In this document: positions 1 through 11,313 of the stretch, one piece after another
How positions within the stretch are numbered: position 1 is the first letter of the stretch
Layout of the letters: each line of letters opens with the position of its first letter
From: Sambucus nigra
Lineage: Eukaryota > Streptophyta > Magnoliopsida > Dipsacales > Adoxaceae
DNA length: 64,000 nt
Reading direction: 5' to 3'
Assembly: GCA_949130495.1 (NCBI GenBank)
Contig: OX422219.1
Location: forward strand, 266,461,111-266,525,110
Position numbers and translations under genes: made by a program
The notes under the pieces: generated by a model
Databases searched by the model: none
What the model was told of the DNA's origin: nothing
Seen by the model: only the letters and a program-made list of their open reading frames with translations

Positions 1-441
1 TCATCCCACTGTCTCAGCTCGATGGAAAAATTCTGAAGGATCGATCGATCAAGCAGGGTTGCTTCTTCTTTCCTCATATTTTGATGTGGTTGGTTTTCTC
101 CTCCGCTAAAATCGTCGTAACTTCTTCGTTCTGAATCGGAATCGCGCACCATTTGCGGCCACGCGAAGCTTGCAAGGAGGGATACAAAGTTCGTGTAGAT
201 GTTGGGATAGGTGCCTAAGCTGTGAAAAGACTAAAATTCCCTTGAACGTGCGATTGTGTACGAAAATCGAGCGAAAAGCGTCTAAACTTCTCACTTAGCA
301 TCTGAATACCTATAAAGGCTCAATTAACCCCTACAAAACATGTTATCATACCTATAACGAGCATAAATATAGGGAATAAGGTACCTGAGGGGGCTAAAAT
401 ACGTAGGTTCGAGGGATGAAATACGCAATATTTGCGTATTA
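1..441 (-). repeat. Repeat family R (copy A), truncated by window edge
   Basis: Right-hand end of a non-coding repeat, matched by two fuller copies at 28309-29774 and 29877-31334. Shared landmarks are a GATCGATC run near base 40, a segment on cold-spot wording 'cgtaacttcttcgtt' near 115, a 'cctgagggggctaa' stretch near 385, and a terminal hairpin ACGCAATATTTGCGT at 423-437 (6-bp stem, 3-base loop). The left end and its flanking duplication are outside the window. Orientation is taken as minus because in copies B and C the TATA-like box and motif cluster read on the minus strand. The short ORF inside it resembles no known protein. Confidence 0.8.
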
Positions 442-580
442 TTGCTTAGTTAGAACAACCTTCGATCAGTGTGACACTTAACTTTTAATTATTTAGAGAA
501 CTTTACACCAAGATTTAAGTTACTGTTTTAGTAATCCTTAGAGTTTAATTGACTGTTGTATACTTATTTTATGGGTAAGT
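442..580. other. Left remnant of an older LTR-like sequence split by the Tekay-type element
   Basis: AT-rich, no ORF. It ends with TAAGT (576-580), the same five bases that follow the right LTR at 19082-19086, so this stretch was once continuous with 19087 onward. The right part ends in a TGTCACA terminus at 20207, suggesting that the whole was an LTR. Confidence 0.6.
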
Positions 581-1793
581 TGTAATGCTCCGATCCGAAT
601 TTGGGTCACCGTCGAGTCAACCTGACACCGGTTAAGGAGTTAAAGGGGGAGGGGGAGAGTCCAATTCTATTATTTAAGGAAACCCCTTTAATTTCACCAT
701 TTTATAAGGAGTAAATTAATGGTATTAATTAGAGAAACAGGTTATCACTTTAAATTATTAGGTTAATTTAGCAAGGTATATTTATGAATATCCCTTTAAC
801 CCAAAAATACTAATAAATAAGAAATAAACCATAGTTGTCCCCATATTATTACATCACTTGGCGCAACGCCCGAATAAAGGATTTATAAATATTCTAACCC
901 AATCCAATGTTTCTTAGACAAGTTTAAAAAAAATTATGGCGGAGCTTCTAACGAAGATTGTTACCCTCAAGGCTCTTACTGGTGTCCTTGCCAACGTTCC
1001 TACTCAATGTACCTGGAGTGCGGGGTTTAGCATAAAAAGCAAGGCTGAGCGAATGCTCATCAGGGTGAGAAATACTAAGCTATAAGTTTTATACAAAAAT
1101 ATTATACATATAACATGTATTTTAAACAATCCCAAAAATATTTAACAATTTAACTAGTATTAATTCAACTACCATACAATGCACCTGAGCTATCTTCTGA
1201 AACACACACTTAACCATTTTATACCACCCTTTACTGGGTCTAGAGACTATTAGTTATATTTTATTCCTTAGTCTCCATTTTATCTCTTTCATTAGGTTTA
1301 TCGTTTTTACATTCCTTAAGCATAACCAAGTTCATTTTCATTTTCATTTTCATTATCCTTTTCTCCAAATCCTCGAATTATCCGCATACGTTAACGGGCT
1401 CCACACTACCAGTTATGCTACCAAATGCTCTGGCCTGTGATTTTAGGCCTTTCACCCTAAGGCTCCGGGACCTTCTTAATTATTTTTCGGTCTCATCCGA
1501 TTCTACATTAATGTATTATAACATTTTTCCCAATGCTCACATTGTTCATTTACTTTAATCATTCTCATGCCATTTCATTCATTTATCTATTTTTCATAAA
1601 ATTGACCGATAAGGTCAAATGAGGAAGTCCAACCACTAGAACCCTTTAATTTTATCAAAATTACCTTTTTAAACGTCAGTTATCGAAACCTTGTGAAAAA
1701 CACATTTCTTTCATCATGCCATTATAAATCATCAGTTTACATTCAAAACTACCTTTCATAATTTTATGTCCAAAAATCATATATTATCATTTT

Positions 1794-2769
1794 TGTAAGG
1801 ACATAATTTTATAAATGTTCGGGGTAGATTCTAGGAATTTTTTGTTTTCTCCTAGATCACAATTTATATGTTTGATACCGCTACATTCGGCACGGCAACA
1901 CGATCATCCTCGACGGCCCGTATCCGAATTCGATGCATCCACTTGCTTCACGTGCATCATGCAACGTGCTTCTCAGCTCATTCCCACTACTCCACTACGC
2001 TCTATCAGTAAAATGTTATATTGGAGTTTTAAATATTTGGGAAATATTTTTGAAAATTATTTTTGAAGTCTGGGTTAATTTTTTATCAAAAGCAGAATTT
2101 TTCTAAGTGTAGAAGCGAATGGCCTCGATCGACGAGATCGCTCGAGCGACTTTGCAAGTCGTTCGCGCGAGATATCATGTCGCGCGATATCGTTCTAACG
2201 ACTTCTATCCTTCGTTCGAGCGACATGCTATCTCGTTCGAACGAGCCACCGCCTCAATTTTTGTATAAATATTTGATCTCATTCTACACGATTTTTCAAG
2301 TCTTTCTGCAATCTCAATATTCTGCGAAATCTGCCCAGAATAAGACTTCATTTTTTAAGGTTTTCTAAACCTCTTTGATTCACAAAACCGATCCCATATA
2401 TGTGTGTGAATCTTTAAACCTTCAAGAAGATCGTTTACTCATCTGGAGTACTTTGTGAGGAAGTCGTTCTCTTCGTCACTGCTGCCCTACTGGAAAGGGA
2501 TTGTTCCAGCCGCCGACAACAGAATCGACACCCGAGGGTATTTCTGTGTCACTGCATTTTCATTGTAATCCGTTGTAAGCCGTTCTCTTACAAAAATTAT
2601 TGTGAAAATAAAAGGTTTTGCCCCGTTGGGGATTTTTCCTCATATATGTGTTCTTGCATGTTTCACCATCGTATTTAATCACATATAGATTCATGTTTAG
2701 GACTTAAGTGGTAAAAACTGTATTTAATTAAATAACTTCCTTATTTGAACGCAAGCGCCCTCCTTCTCA
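1794..2769 (+). repeat. 5' LTR of the full-length Sirevirus
   Basis: 976 bp, TG...CA. Near-identical to 9497-10505 apart from scattered substitutions, a missing 12-13-bp stretch before 'gggaaatattt' (about 2039), and one fewer 21-bp motif unit. It contains a palindrome cluster at 2123-2245 and a TATA box at 2264-2270. The short ORFs crossing it are chance reading frames. Confidence 0.97.
2123..2270 (+). promoter_or_regulatory. Palindrome cluster and TATA box, Sirevirus 5' LTR
   Basis: Cluster of TCGA-centred palindromes: cgatcgacgagatcg, ctcgag, cgcgcgatatcg, ttcgttcgagcga, and the perfect 14-mer CTCGTTCGAACGAG at 2232-2245. TATAAAT follows at 2264-2270. Function is inferred from position in U3; nothing here proves binding. 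Confidence 0.7.
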
Positions 2770-2772
2770 AAT

Positions 2773-2785
2773 TGGTATCAGAGCC
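2773..2785 (+). other. Primer-binding site (iMet tRNA), Sirevirus
   Basis: TGGTATCAGAGCC, the complement of the initiator-Met tRNA 3' end, starts three bases after the LTR. Minus-strand DNA synthesis would begin here. Confidence 0.95.
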
Positions 2786-2878
2786 AGTTACATAATTTTA
2801 CCATGTAATTTTCTGCAAAATTTTTCTAAGATATCAATTTTCTGAAAAAATTGATTTTTGAAAACGAGTGTGTTCATT

Positions 2879-4902
2879 ATGGAGAAGTTATATAATAAAA
2901 TGCGAGTTTTTGATGGGACAAACTATGCATATTGGAAAGCGTGCATGAGGTCTTCTTTAAAATCCATTGATGAACGTGTCTGGATTTTGGTTGAAAGAGG
3001 GTGGACACCTCCCTCCATCACCGTTGATATTGTGATCAATTTAAAACCTGTCACTTCTTGGACTAAAGACGAATTTAAATGGTCATCATTCAACCCTAAG
3101 TGTTTAAGTGCTATTTCTGGGTCTGTCACACCTGATGAGTTCAAACGTATAATGACGTGTACCACGTCAAAAGAGGCATGGGATGTTTTAAATCTCACCC
3201 ATGAAGGAACTAATGCTGTGAAAGAGTCTAAATTGCAAAATTTGACAACTCAATTTGAAACCATCACCATGCATGAGACTGAATGTTTTGATGATTTTTA
3301 TGCTGGACTTTCTGACATTGTTAATACTAGCTTTAATCTTGGTGAACATATTCCTAATGATAGAGTTGTTAAAAAGATTATTCGTTCTTTGCCTAAGCGT
3401 TTTATCCCTAAAGTCACTGTGCTAAATTCTATATGGTTAATTTAAATACGCTAAAATTGGAAGAACTTGTAGGAGATTTGTAAACATATGAAATTGATGT
3501 GTTCCCTAAAACTGCTAGGTCTAAAGATAAGGGAATTGCACTTAATGCCCAAGAGAGAAAGAGTGAGGGGTCGGCTAGAAAGATGGTAGAGTCATCTAGA
3601 AAGAGAGAGACTGACACGTCAGATTCTGATTGTGATTTTGACTTAGATGATTTGGCTCTTTTTGCAAAAAATTTCAAGAGGATTCTCAAATTTAAGAAAA
3701 ATGGCAATTTTAAAGATAAAAAGAAATTTGAGAAAAATAAGTTTGAAAAGAAAAATGAAAAAGTTTTTAAAGACCCTCCTAAGAAAGAAAGTGAGAGATG
3801 CTTTGAGTGCGACAGTAGGGGTCATAGAGCCTTTGACTGTGCCACACGTCTGAACAGAGAAAAAGGGAAAGATGTCCTTAATGCTACCCTTAGCGATGAT
3901 AGTGAGGTCGAGTTGGTGGATTCTGGAGTCGAGTCACCGCATGAGTGTAACTTCACCGCATTCATGGCTAGTCATGTGAGCACTTCTAGTTCTCCTCACG
4001 GCGATGAGGATGATGCTTCAAAGGGAATCTCGACAGTGAGAGCGATGTGAGTGAGGGGGAGGATGGCACAAGTGAGAGCGAGAGTGATTTTCAACGCGCC
4101 TACGCTGAGTTATATTCTTAGTCATTTAAAACTAAAAAGCGTAACAAAGCGTTAGTTATTAAGATCACTGGCTTAGAGGAAGATTTAAGAAAAGCTAGAG
4201 AGAGAGAGTCCTCCACCTGCACCGCCCTGAGAGAGAGAGATTCTGCCTGTGTTGAGAAAGAGAGTTTGTTTAGAGAGAGAGAGTAATTTTGAGAAAGAGA
4301 GAGGGGGCTTGACTAAACAAGTGGCTAGTCTTACGAGTGAGCTCCATTCCTCCGTGGATACTCGGAAGAAACTTGAAGCCCTTATTGCCCAGCTGACTCA
4401 TGATCTTGAGAAAGCATGGGAAGTCAAGGTGCAAATCGAGGACAGATGTGGTAAAATGGGAAAGATTCTCCTTGGCCCCGCTTTGGGTTTTGGTGATAGG
4501 AAGGGAATTGGGTATGATGGTGCCTCCACATCCCAAATTTCACCCGTACCAGTTCCTGAGTTTACTACGACTCCTTATGGCCATCGTCAAAAACCTCACA
4601 GGAGAGTTCGACCAAGAAAAGCAAACCAAGGTTCGCCTTTGACTGTGTTCTTTTGTACTTATTGCAAAAGAAAAGGCCATCTCAGGGAGTTTTGCTATAG
4701 CATGGGTCGGACACGATGTACTACTGCTCCACCACGTCATACTGATGAGTTTTCTAGTCTGAGAGAGCGAGTTGAGCTCTTAGCTGACACATCTCAGAGT
4801 TTGATGGAAGAATTCCGACGGATGTCTTTGCCGTTAGTGAATGCTTCTCACATTTTAGCTAAAACCAACAACAACAAAGGCAAACAAAAGGTCACCACTT
4901 CT
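2879..4902 (+). pseudogene. gag: Sirevirus gag, degenerate
   Basis: Capsid/nucleocapsid protein of the Sirevirus. ATG at 2879 is the best start (MEKLYNKMRVFDG then YAYWKACM, the usual copia gag opening). The capsid core runs to about 3440 and includes LTHEGTNAVKESKL and FYAGLSDIV. The frame breaks near 3435, has a TAA at about 3481, and shifts again near 4045. The first zinc knuckle, CFECDSRGHRAFDC, lies near 3800-3840. A long charged region rich in Glu, Arg and Ser (about 4040-4400, ERERES repeats) is probably coiled coil, as expected for Sirevirus gag. The second knuckle, CTYCKRKGHLREFC, lies near 4650-4695. The gag-to-pol boundary is not sharp because both belong to one reading frame. Confidence 0.9.
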
Positions 4903-5259
4903 TGGGTACCTAAGAAAGATAAAAAGGCCTTCATTGTTCATGTCGCTCTCAAGGCACATAATACCTCACAGTGGTATTTTGACAGTGGGTGCTCCAGATA
5001 TATGACAGGTGATACCTCATTTTTTACATCTCTTGAGGATTATCAGGATGGCAGAGTCACCTTTGGAGATGGGAGCAAGTCTAGCATTGTAGGATGAGGT
5101 ACTGTAGATTTACCAGGATTTCCTAAGCTAGAGAATGTGTTGTACGTCAAAGGTTTAAAAGTAAACCTTCTCAGCATTAGCCAGCTGTGTGACACTGACT
5201 TTGCAGTAAAGTTTGACTAGGACGCATGTAATGTTTACAATCAAGCCGATAAACTCTTA
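4903..5259 (+). pseudogene. pol: Sirevirus protease region, degenerate
   Basis: Retropepsin-type aspartic protease that would cleave the gag-pol polyprotein. The active-site stretch WYFDSGCSRYMTGD sits at about 4972-5015, the form DSGCSRHMTG being standard in plant copia elements. It is followed by VTFGDGSKSSIVG. The reading frame is interrupted by TGA at 5095-5097 and by TAG at about 5218. It otherwise stays in the same frame as integrase, so these are point changes and not frameshifts. Confidence 0.9.
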
Positions 5260-6480
5260 ATGCAAGGGGTGAGGACCGAGGATAATTGTTATGGGACTGT
5301 GCCTACTTCCTCACTTGTCTGCAACAGCACCACGATCACTCCTATTGATCTGTGGCACCAACGTCTAGGTCACGTAAATATTAGAGATCTCACTCGATTA
5401 GCTAAAAAGGACCTAGTATGTGGCTTACCATCTCTTGGAAGGCCAACTTCGATGGTTTGTGGACCCTGTCAGTTGGGAAAACAAATTTGTAGTCCCCATA
5501 GGAAGTTGCATTCCATTACCACCTCTCGTGTTCTTGAGCTTATACACATGGATCTTATGGGTCCCACTCGTACCGAGAGTCTGGGTGGTAAGAGGTATAT
5601 CCTCGTGATGGTGGATGATTTCTCCAGGTACTCCATTGTAGGTTTTTTAAGAGAGAAATCTGATGCTGTAGAATTTTTAACGACCAAGTGTCGTGTCCTG
5701 CAAAATCAACATGGAGTCACTATTAATAGGATACGTAGTGACAACGGCATTGAATTTAAGGAAGCAAAAGTAGATTTGTATTGTGATAGCCTTGGGATCA
5801 AACATGAGTTTTCTGTTGTGAAGACTCCTCAGCAAAATGGGATTGTTGAGAGAAAGAATAGAACGATCCAGGAAATGGTTAGATCTATGCTTCTAGGTCG
5901 TAATGTTTCTAGGAGATTTTGGGCAGAGGCAGTGTCTACTGCATGCCACACGGTGAATAGGGTTTACCTGCGTCCACACACATTTAAAATGCCTTATGAA
6001 TTGTGGACAGGCAAGAAACCCAACATGGCATATTTCCGTGTTTTGGGGAGTAAATGCTACATCCTACAGGATAGAGAGAAATTAGGAAAGTTTGACTCCC
6101 GGAGTAACGAGGGAATATTGCTAGGATATTCATCGAATAGCAGAGCGTACCGGGTCTTTAACCTGAAGATCTCTAAGGTTATGGAATCAATAAACGTCAC
6201 CGTGCAAGATGATGAACCTCCAACGGTTATTGATCCTAACCTTCAGTGTGAGGATGAGGACTCGTCTGACAGTGATCCACTTGTCCCCCACCCACACTTT
6301 GTGGTCCCCACTCCTGTATTAGGGGACACACCCGCTTGGGTTCGCAAGAGTCATGACCCGTCTGCCATTGTTGGCGATCCCACTCTAGGGTTCAAGACTC
6401 GTGCTCAGCTAGAGAACGTTGTTAGCCATCTTTGCTACACGTCCAAAGTCGAGCCCAAGAACCATAAAGAAGCACTCAAG
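5260..6480 (+). pseudogene. pol: Sirevirus integrase
   Basis: Integrase joins the cDNA ends to host DNA. The zinc-binding part is visible as LWHQRLGH followed by VCGPCQLGKQ (HHCC). The catalytic core has HMDLMGP (first Asp), RSDNGIEF (second Asp) and PQQNGIVERKNRT (Glu), so all three DDE residues remain. The C-terminal motif KPNMAYFRVLGSKCYI and the GKFDSRSNEGILLGYSSNSRAYRV segment follow, as is usual in copia integrases. This is the longest open stretch in the element: 504 codons from 5260 to 6774, running on into RT. An ATG at 5260 is only a convenient start, since the protein is released by proteolysis. Confidence 0.95.
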
Positions 6481-7317
6481 GATGAACACTGGATATCTGT
6501 TATGCAGGATGAGTTGCTTCAGTTTAAAAAGAATAATGTCTGGGAACTTGTCCCCCGACCTAGTGAGACTAATGTGATAGGTACCCGGTGGATTTTTAAG
6601 AATAAAATGGATAAAAATGGTACCATAATCAGAAACAAAGCTAGGTTGCTCGATCAAGGCTACACACAGATAGAGGGTGTAGACTTTGGGGAGAAATTTG
6701 CTCCTGTTGCAAAGCTTGAGTACGCCCGTCTACTACTCGCCATCGCATGTCATCTGCGCTTTAAGTTATATTAGATGGATGTCAAGAGTGCCTTTCTGAA
6801 TGGCATTCTCCAGGAGGAGGATTACGTGGAACAACCAAAATGGTTTGAAGACCCTCAGCACCCGGAGCACGTCTACTATCTGAGGAAAGCCTTGTATGGT
6901 TTGAATCAAGCACCACGTGCTTGGTATGAGAGGTTTACTTCCTATCTCTTAGCCCATGGATTTAAGAGAGGGGGAGTTGATATGACGTTATTCGTCAGGA
7001 GAGATGACGGTGCAATTTTGGTTACCCAGGTCTATGTGGACAACATAGTCTTTAGATCCACATGCTCTCAACATGCTCATCACTTTGAAGAGGAGATGAA
7101 AAGTGAGTTTGAGATGAGCATGGTTGGTGAGCTTACTTTCTTCCTTGGTCTCCAGGTTCGTCAGCTAGAGGATGGGATGTTCATCTCCCAATCCAAGTAT
7201 GCTAGAGACCTAGTGAAGAAATTTGGTTTAGACTCCTCTAAGCATGCACGTACACCTATGAGTACCACTACCAAGCTTAGTAAGGACACTTCAGGCAAGG
7301 ACATAGAGCAAATCTTA
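6481..7317 (+). pseudogene. pol: Sirevirus reverse transcriptase, active site altered
   Basis: Copia-type RT (RVT_2): [50 protein letters not shown] at 6772-6774 replaces the Gln that normally precedes [10 protein letters not shown], a C-to-T change in CAG. The catalytic YVDD box reads YVDN (codon AAC at 7042-7044), which would abolish polymerase activity even without the stop. The rest, including [13 protein letters not shown] and the [12 protein letters not shown] tail, is well kept. Confidence 0.95.
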
Positions 7318-7976
7318 TATCGGAGTATGATAGGTAGTCTTCTCTACTTGACTGCCAGTCGTCCAGACATAGCCTTTAGTGTTGGAATCTGTGCGTGATA
7401 TCAGGCATCCCCGAAAGAGTCACATTTACTTGTTCTAAAATGTATTATTAAATACGTGAGTGGGACTCTCTCATACGGTATTTGGTATTCCTTTGATACT
7501 GATGACTGTTTGTTCGCCTATTCAGATGTCGATTGGGCCGGGGATGTAGATGGTTGTAGGAGAACTTATGGTGGGTGTTTCTATTTTGGTTCTGCTCTTG
7601 TCTCCTGGATGAGAAAGAAGCAAAATTCCATCTCTTTGTCCACTGCGGAGGCTGAGTATATAGCCGCCGGGAGTTGTTGCACGCAACTCTTGTGATGAAG
7701 CAAATGCTGGAGGATTATGGGATTTCACAGGACACTATGACCATTTCCTGTGATAACACGAGTGTGATACACATATCTCGCAATCCAGTTCAGCATTCAC
7801 GCATAAAGCACATCAGGATACGTGAGCACTTTATACGTCAGTTAGTTGAGGAGAAAGTCATATCCCTGAGTTTTGTTCCCACCGACCGTCAGTTAGCCGA
7901 TATTTTCACGAAACCTTTAGATGTCCTTAGATTTGAGAGTCTTAGGAAGTCTTTGGGGATTTGCACAGTTGACTGA
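7318..7976 (+). pseudogene. pol: Sirevirus RNase H, degenerate
   Basis: Ribonuclease H that removes the RNA template. It opens with [24 protein letters not shown] at 7396-7398 replaces the usual Arg after CA (a CGA to TGA change). The catalytic pattern is visible as AYSDVDWAGD, STAEAEYIA and SCDNTSVI. A one-base loss near 7694, in what should read LLWMKQM, moves the frame, after which the protein runs through DNTSVI and FVPTDRQLADIFTKPL to the stop at 7976. FTKPL is the common end of copia pol. Confidence 0.95.
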
Positions 7977-9485
7977 GGGGTTGGTCTATGTCTATAATAG
8001 GATGCTTTTTTAAGTTCATATCATATGCTTCCTATTGCTACTCTATTTTGTATGTACCATTGCTTTGTTGTACAACTATTTATTTATTCTTTTAAAAAAA
8101 ATCCAAAAAGATTTTTGTATTTTTTTTTATATACACCTTTTATGGATGAACATTTAAGATAGCCAAGTCACAATTTCATTCCATTTATTCATGTGACTGT
8201 TTGATAGAGATTTGAGATGCTACATCATTTCATCCATGTGCTTTACATTGTTTGAAGTCTTTGAGATGTAATTAGTGATATTTTCCCACATGTTTGACTC
8301 TTATCTCCTTTATTGCACACATGCACGACTTTATTTTATTATTGTACTTGTCTATCACATGTTGGATTGAGTGTTTTCATCTCAATTCTATCTATACAAC
8401 TTGCAATATGCGATAAAACTTGACAAGATTGGAATGCATGTAAAAACCATTTTTGTGAGACTGAGTGATTATTTAAGAACTTGGAGGGGCTGCGAAAGGG
8501 AATTCTCTTCTTTGCGCAAAAGCCACCATTAAAAAGGACCTAAAAAATGGAGGAATTTTATTATCTGGGGTCCAAAGAGGTTAAAAGAGCCCAAAAAAAT
8601 TTAAAGTCAATAAAAAGCAATTCATGCCAAATATGGGCCACTTAGATTTCACCTTATATTCTCCAAAGTTTGAGAATTTAGAAAGCCTCTATTCAAAATT
8701 ACTATCTGAGGGAGTTTGGTTGGATAATTCAAATGGGTTTACACTTCCTTGAAAGTCCTGAAAAAGCATGAAATAGTTTTGGACGTTATTGGTGTGGAAA
8801 TCACTTTGAGCTTTGATTTGTTGAGTTGATTGAGTCAATGTCTTATATTTCCATTTTTTTACACCAAAGGAAGACTTTGAGTTCATTCATTAGGAGTATC
8901 CGATTTTCATCGTGCACATATGTCATGTTTGTATGCATTGATTTTCCTATCGAATTTGTTCACACCCCTTCATTTCGCTATCATTGACTTGGTTATTTTT
9001 GTGATATTTCATGGTGTGATTCTTTGCTGTATACTATGTGTGAAAATTTTTGAAAAATATAAAAATAGTAGTTTTTATTCCCGTGTGTCATTCTCCATGT
9101 GCATTCATTTCTGCTTCTCATATTTGTCTATTTGGGGACATCATAAAAAGGCAGAGAAGAATTATGGGGGAGAGTTATGTTTTGGTGTTTGGTTGATTTA
9201 TGAATGATTTGCTTAAGCTTAATTGATCATCAATTTTTGCATATCATTATATTTCAAACTGTTGCTTGTCATGGGTATTTGCTTTATCTCATGTGTGTAG
9301 GTACATCATGGTTCATTTTTGGATTGCACACCCTGATGAGAAAAGCTTTGAAAGTTTCTGAAGAGCTGAAGATTTGGGAGACATGTCATTTAGTATTCTT
9401 AATTTGAGGGTTTAATGGGGATATTATCTTATATGTCATTTGATTGCATAATTTGGATTTTTTATGTATGTACCGGCATAGACAT
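7977..9485 (+). other. Post-pol non-coding region of the Sirevirus
   Basis: About 1.5 kb with no good protein. Two short hydrophobic frames (8920-9207 and 9204-9407) do not show envelope features that I can defend. The region is homologous to the post-gag regions of the two gag-only elements (58287-60271 and, reversed, 48219-50068). Shared stretches include the block at 8485-8548 and 'ttcacaccccttca' near 8960. Keeping it in elements that lost pol suggests a cis role. Confidence 0.75.
8485..8548 (+). other. Conserved stem-loop block, Sirevirus 1
   Basis: TGCGAAAG (8491-8498) can pair with CTTTGCGCA (8510-8518) with one bulged G. It is followed by AAGCCACCATT and GGACCTAAAA. The same order is found at 58919-58978 and, on the minus strand, at 49389-49449. 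Confidence 0.6.
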
Positions 9486-9496
9486 AGGGGGAGATT
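9486..9496 (+). other. Polypurine tract, Sirevirus
   Basis: AGGGGGAGA followed by TT lies immediately before the right LTR; it is the plus-strand primer. A further copy of the motif, ATGGGGGAGAG, lies upstream near 9163. Confidence 0.9.
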
Positions 9497-10505
9497 TGTA
9501 AGGACAAAATTTTATAAATGTCCGGGGTAGATTCTAGGAATTTTTAATTTTCTCCTAGATCACAGTTTATATGTCTGATACCGCTACATTCGGCACGTCA
9601 ACACGATAATCCTCGACGGCCCGTATCCAAATTCGATGCATCCACTTGCTTCACGTGCATCATGCAACGTGTTGATCAGCTCATTCCCACTACTCCACTA
9701 CGCTCTATCAGTAAAATGTTATATTGGAGTTTTAAATATTTGCATAAATATTTGGGAAATATTTTTGAAAATTATTTTTGAAGTCTGGGTTAATTTTTTA
9801 TCAAAAGCAGAATTTTTCTACGTGTAGAAGCAAATGGCCTCGATCGACGAGATCGCTCGAGGGACTTTGAAAGTCGTTTGCATGAGATATCATGTCGCGC
9901 GATATCGTTCGAATGACTTCTGTCCTTCATTCGAGCGACATGCTATCTCATTCGAGTGACATGCTATCTCGTTCGAACGATCCACCGCCTCAATTTTTGT
10001 ATAAATATTTGATCTACTTCTACACAATTTTTCAAGTCTTTCTGCAATCTCAATATTCTGCGAAATCTGCCCAGAATAAGACTTCACTTTTTAAGGTTTT
10101 CTAAACCTCTTTGATTCACAAAACCGATCCTATATATTCGTGTGAATCTTTAAACCTTCAAGAAGATCGTTTACTCATCTGGAGTACTTTGTGAGGAAGC
10201 CGCTCTCTTTGTCACCGCTGCCCTACTGGAAAGGGATTGTTCCAGCCGCCGACAACAGAACCGACACCCAAGGGTATTTTTGTGTCACTGAATTTTCATT
10301 GTAATCCGTTGTAAGCCGTTCTCTTACAAAAATTATTGTGAAAATAAAAGGTTTTGCCCCGTTGGGGATTTTTCCTCATATATGTGTTCTTGCATGTTTC
10401 ACCATCGTATTTAATCACATATAGATGCATGTTTAGGACTTAAGTGGTAAAAACTGTGTTTAATTAAATAACTTTCTTATTTGAACGCAAGCGCCCTCCT
10501 TCTCA
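9497..10505 (+). repeat. 3' LTR of the full-length Sirevirus
   Basis: 1009 bp, TG...CA. Compared with the 5' LTR it carries an extra 21-bp unit in the promoter cluster (9928-9948 and 9949-9969 are tandem copies) and an extra 'gcataaatattt' near 9740. It is followed by the target duplication ATTTT. Confidence 0.97.
9840..10006 (+). promoter_or_regulatory. Palindrome cluster and TATA box, Sirevirus 3' LTR
   Basis: Same layout as 2123-2270, with TCGTTCGAACGA at 9969-9980 and TATAAAT at 10000-10006. Two tandem 21-bp units (9928-9969) replace the single unit of the 5' LTR. Confidence 0.7.
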
Positions 10506-11313
10506 ATTTTTCTTCCAAGAAAATTTCATTTATTCAAGAAACATATTTAATGTCATAAAGACCATTTTACAAAATATCCACTTTGCCCCACTACCCATTT
10601 ATTGCATTAAATATAATTTCTTCTTCATTTTACAAAATATTTTGGGTTCATATTTCCAACTTCCTTACTTCATCAAGAAATCCATTTTTAATTCCACATA
10701 TCATGTCCACAAATCCTTATTTAACATACTATAATATTTTAAGCCTTTTTAAAAGGATTTCAAGCCTAGAAACCCTTAAAGATGCAACTAGAAATGATAT
10801 TAATATGAAAATACACCTCCATGCTCATTTCCTCTTTTTGCCAAGATTAAAATACCATTTGTTCATCAAAAGTCATTTTATACTAAGTTTTCATCAAAAA
10901 TCCCATTTTTGTAAGAAAATCTTTAAATAAACATACTAGAAAATATTTTTGTAAAATAAACCCCTCTAGCACGAATCCTAATAGCTTTTAATCTTGAAAA
11001 CACTTGGAAGAAAACCCTACCTTAGATTTGAAGAGGAGAAACATAAAGGGAATGGCTTGAAAGTTCCTAAAAACTCCTATGCTCCAATAAAGTTTCAACT
11101 TTTTCAAGAGCTCCAACAATGGCTTATTCTACCCAACATTTTCCTCAACTAGGTTTGAAATAGGTGTTTTAGCGTTAGAATAGGTCAGCAAATGCTTGGG
11201 GTGGAAGGGAAAAACCTTGAAAATGGTGAAAATGAGTCGAAATGGTGGAGGGTGGCTTAGAGAGAGAAAGAAAGAGAGCTCCAAAATTCTGATGAGAAAT
11301 GCTTCCCCTACCT

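Larger units (their letters stand above)
1794..10505 (+). mobile_element. Full-length Sirevirus (Ty1/copia, SIRE/Maximus type)
   Basis: Plus-strand element of 8712 bp. LTRs 1794-2769 and 9497-10505 start TGTAAGG and end CTTCTCA. The duplication ATTTT occurs at 1789-1793 and 10506-10510. The iMet primer site directly follows the left LTR, and the tract AGGGGGAGA precedes the right one. Coding order gag, protease, integrase, RT, RNase H is the copia order. The lineage is supported by DLMGPTRTESLGGKRYI in integrase, two CCHC knuckles in a long gag and 1.5 kb of non-coding DNA after pol, all characteristic of Sireviruses. The frame is broken by several stops and frameshifts, and the RT motif is YVDN instead of YVDD, so this copy is inactive. 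Confidence 0.97.

Noticed and set aside
2232..2245. TTCGAA cores as heat-shock elements
   Set aside because: Heat-shock elements need TTC and GAA separated by two bases; here they abut.
8920..9407. Two hydrophobic frames as a Sirevirus envelope-like gene
   Set aside because: They are short, overlap by a few bases in different frames, have no coiled coil, cleavage or signal pattern, and are not conserved in the homologous region at 59350-59870.
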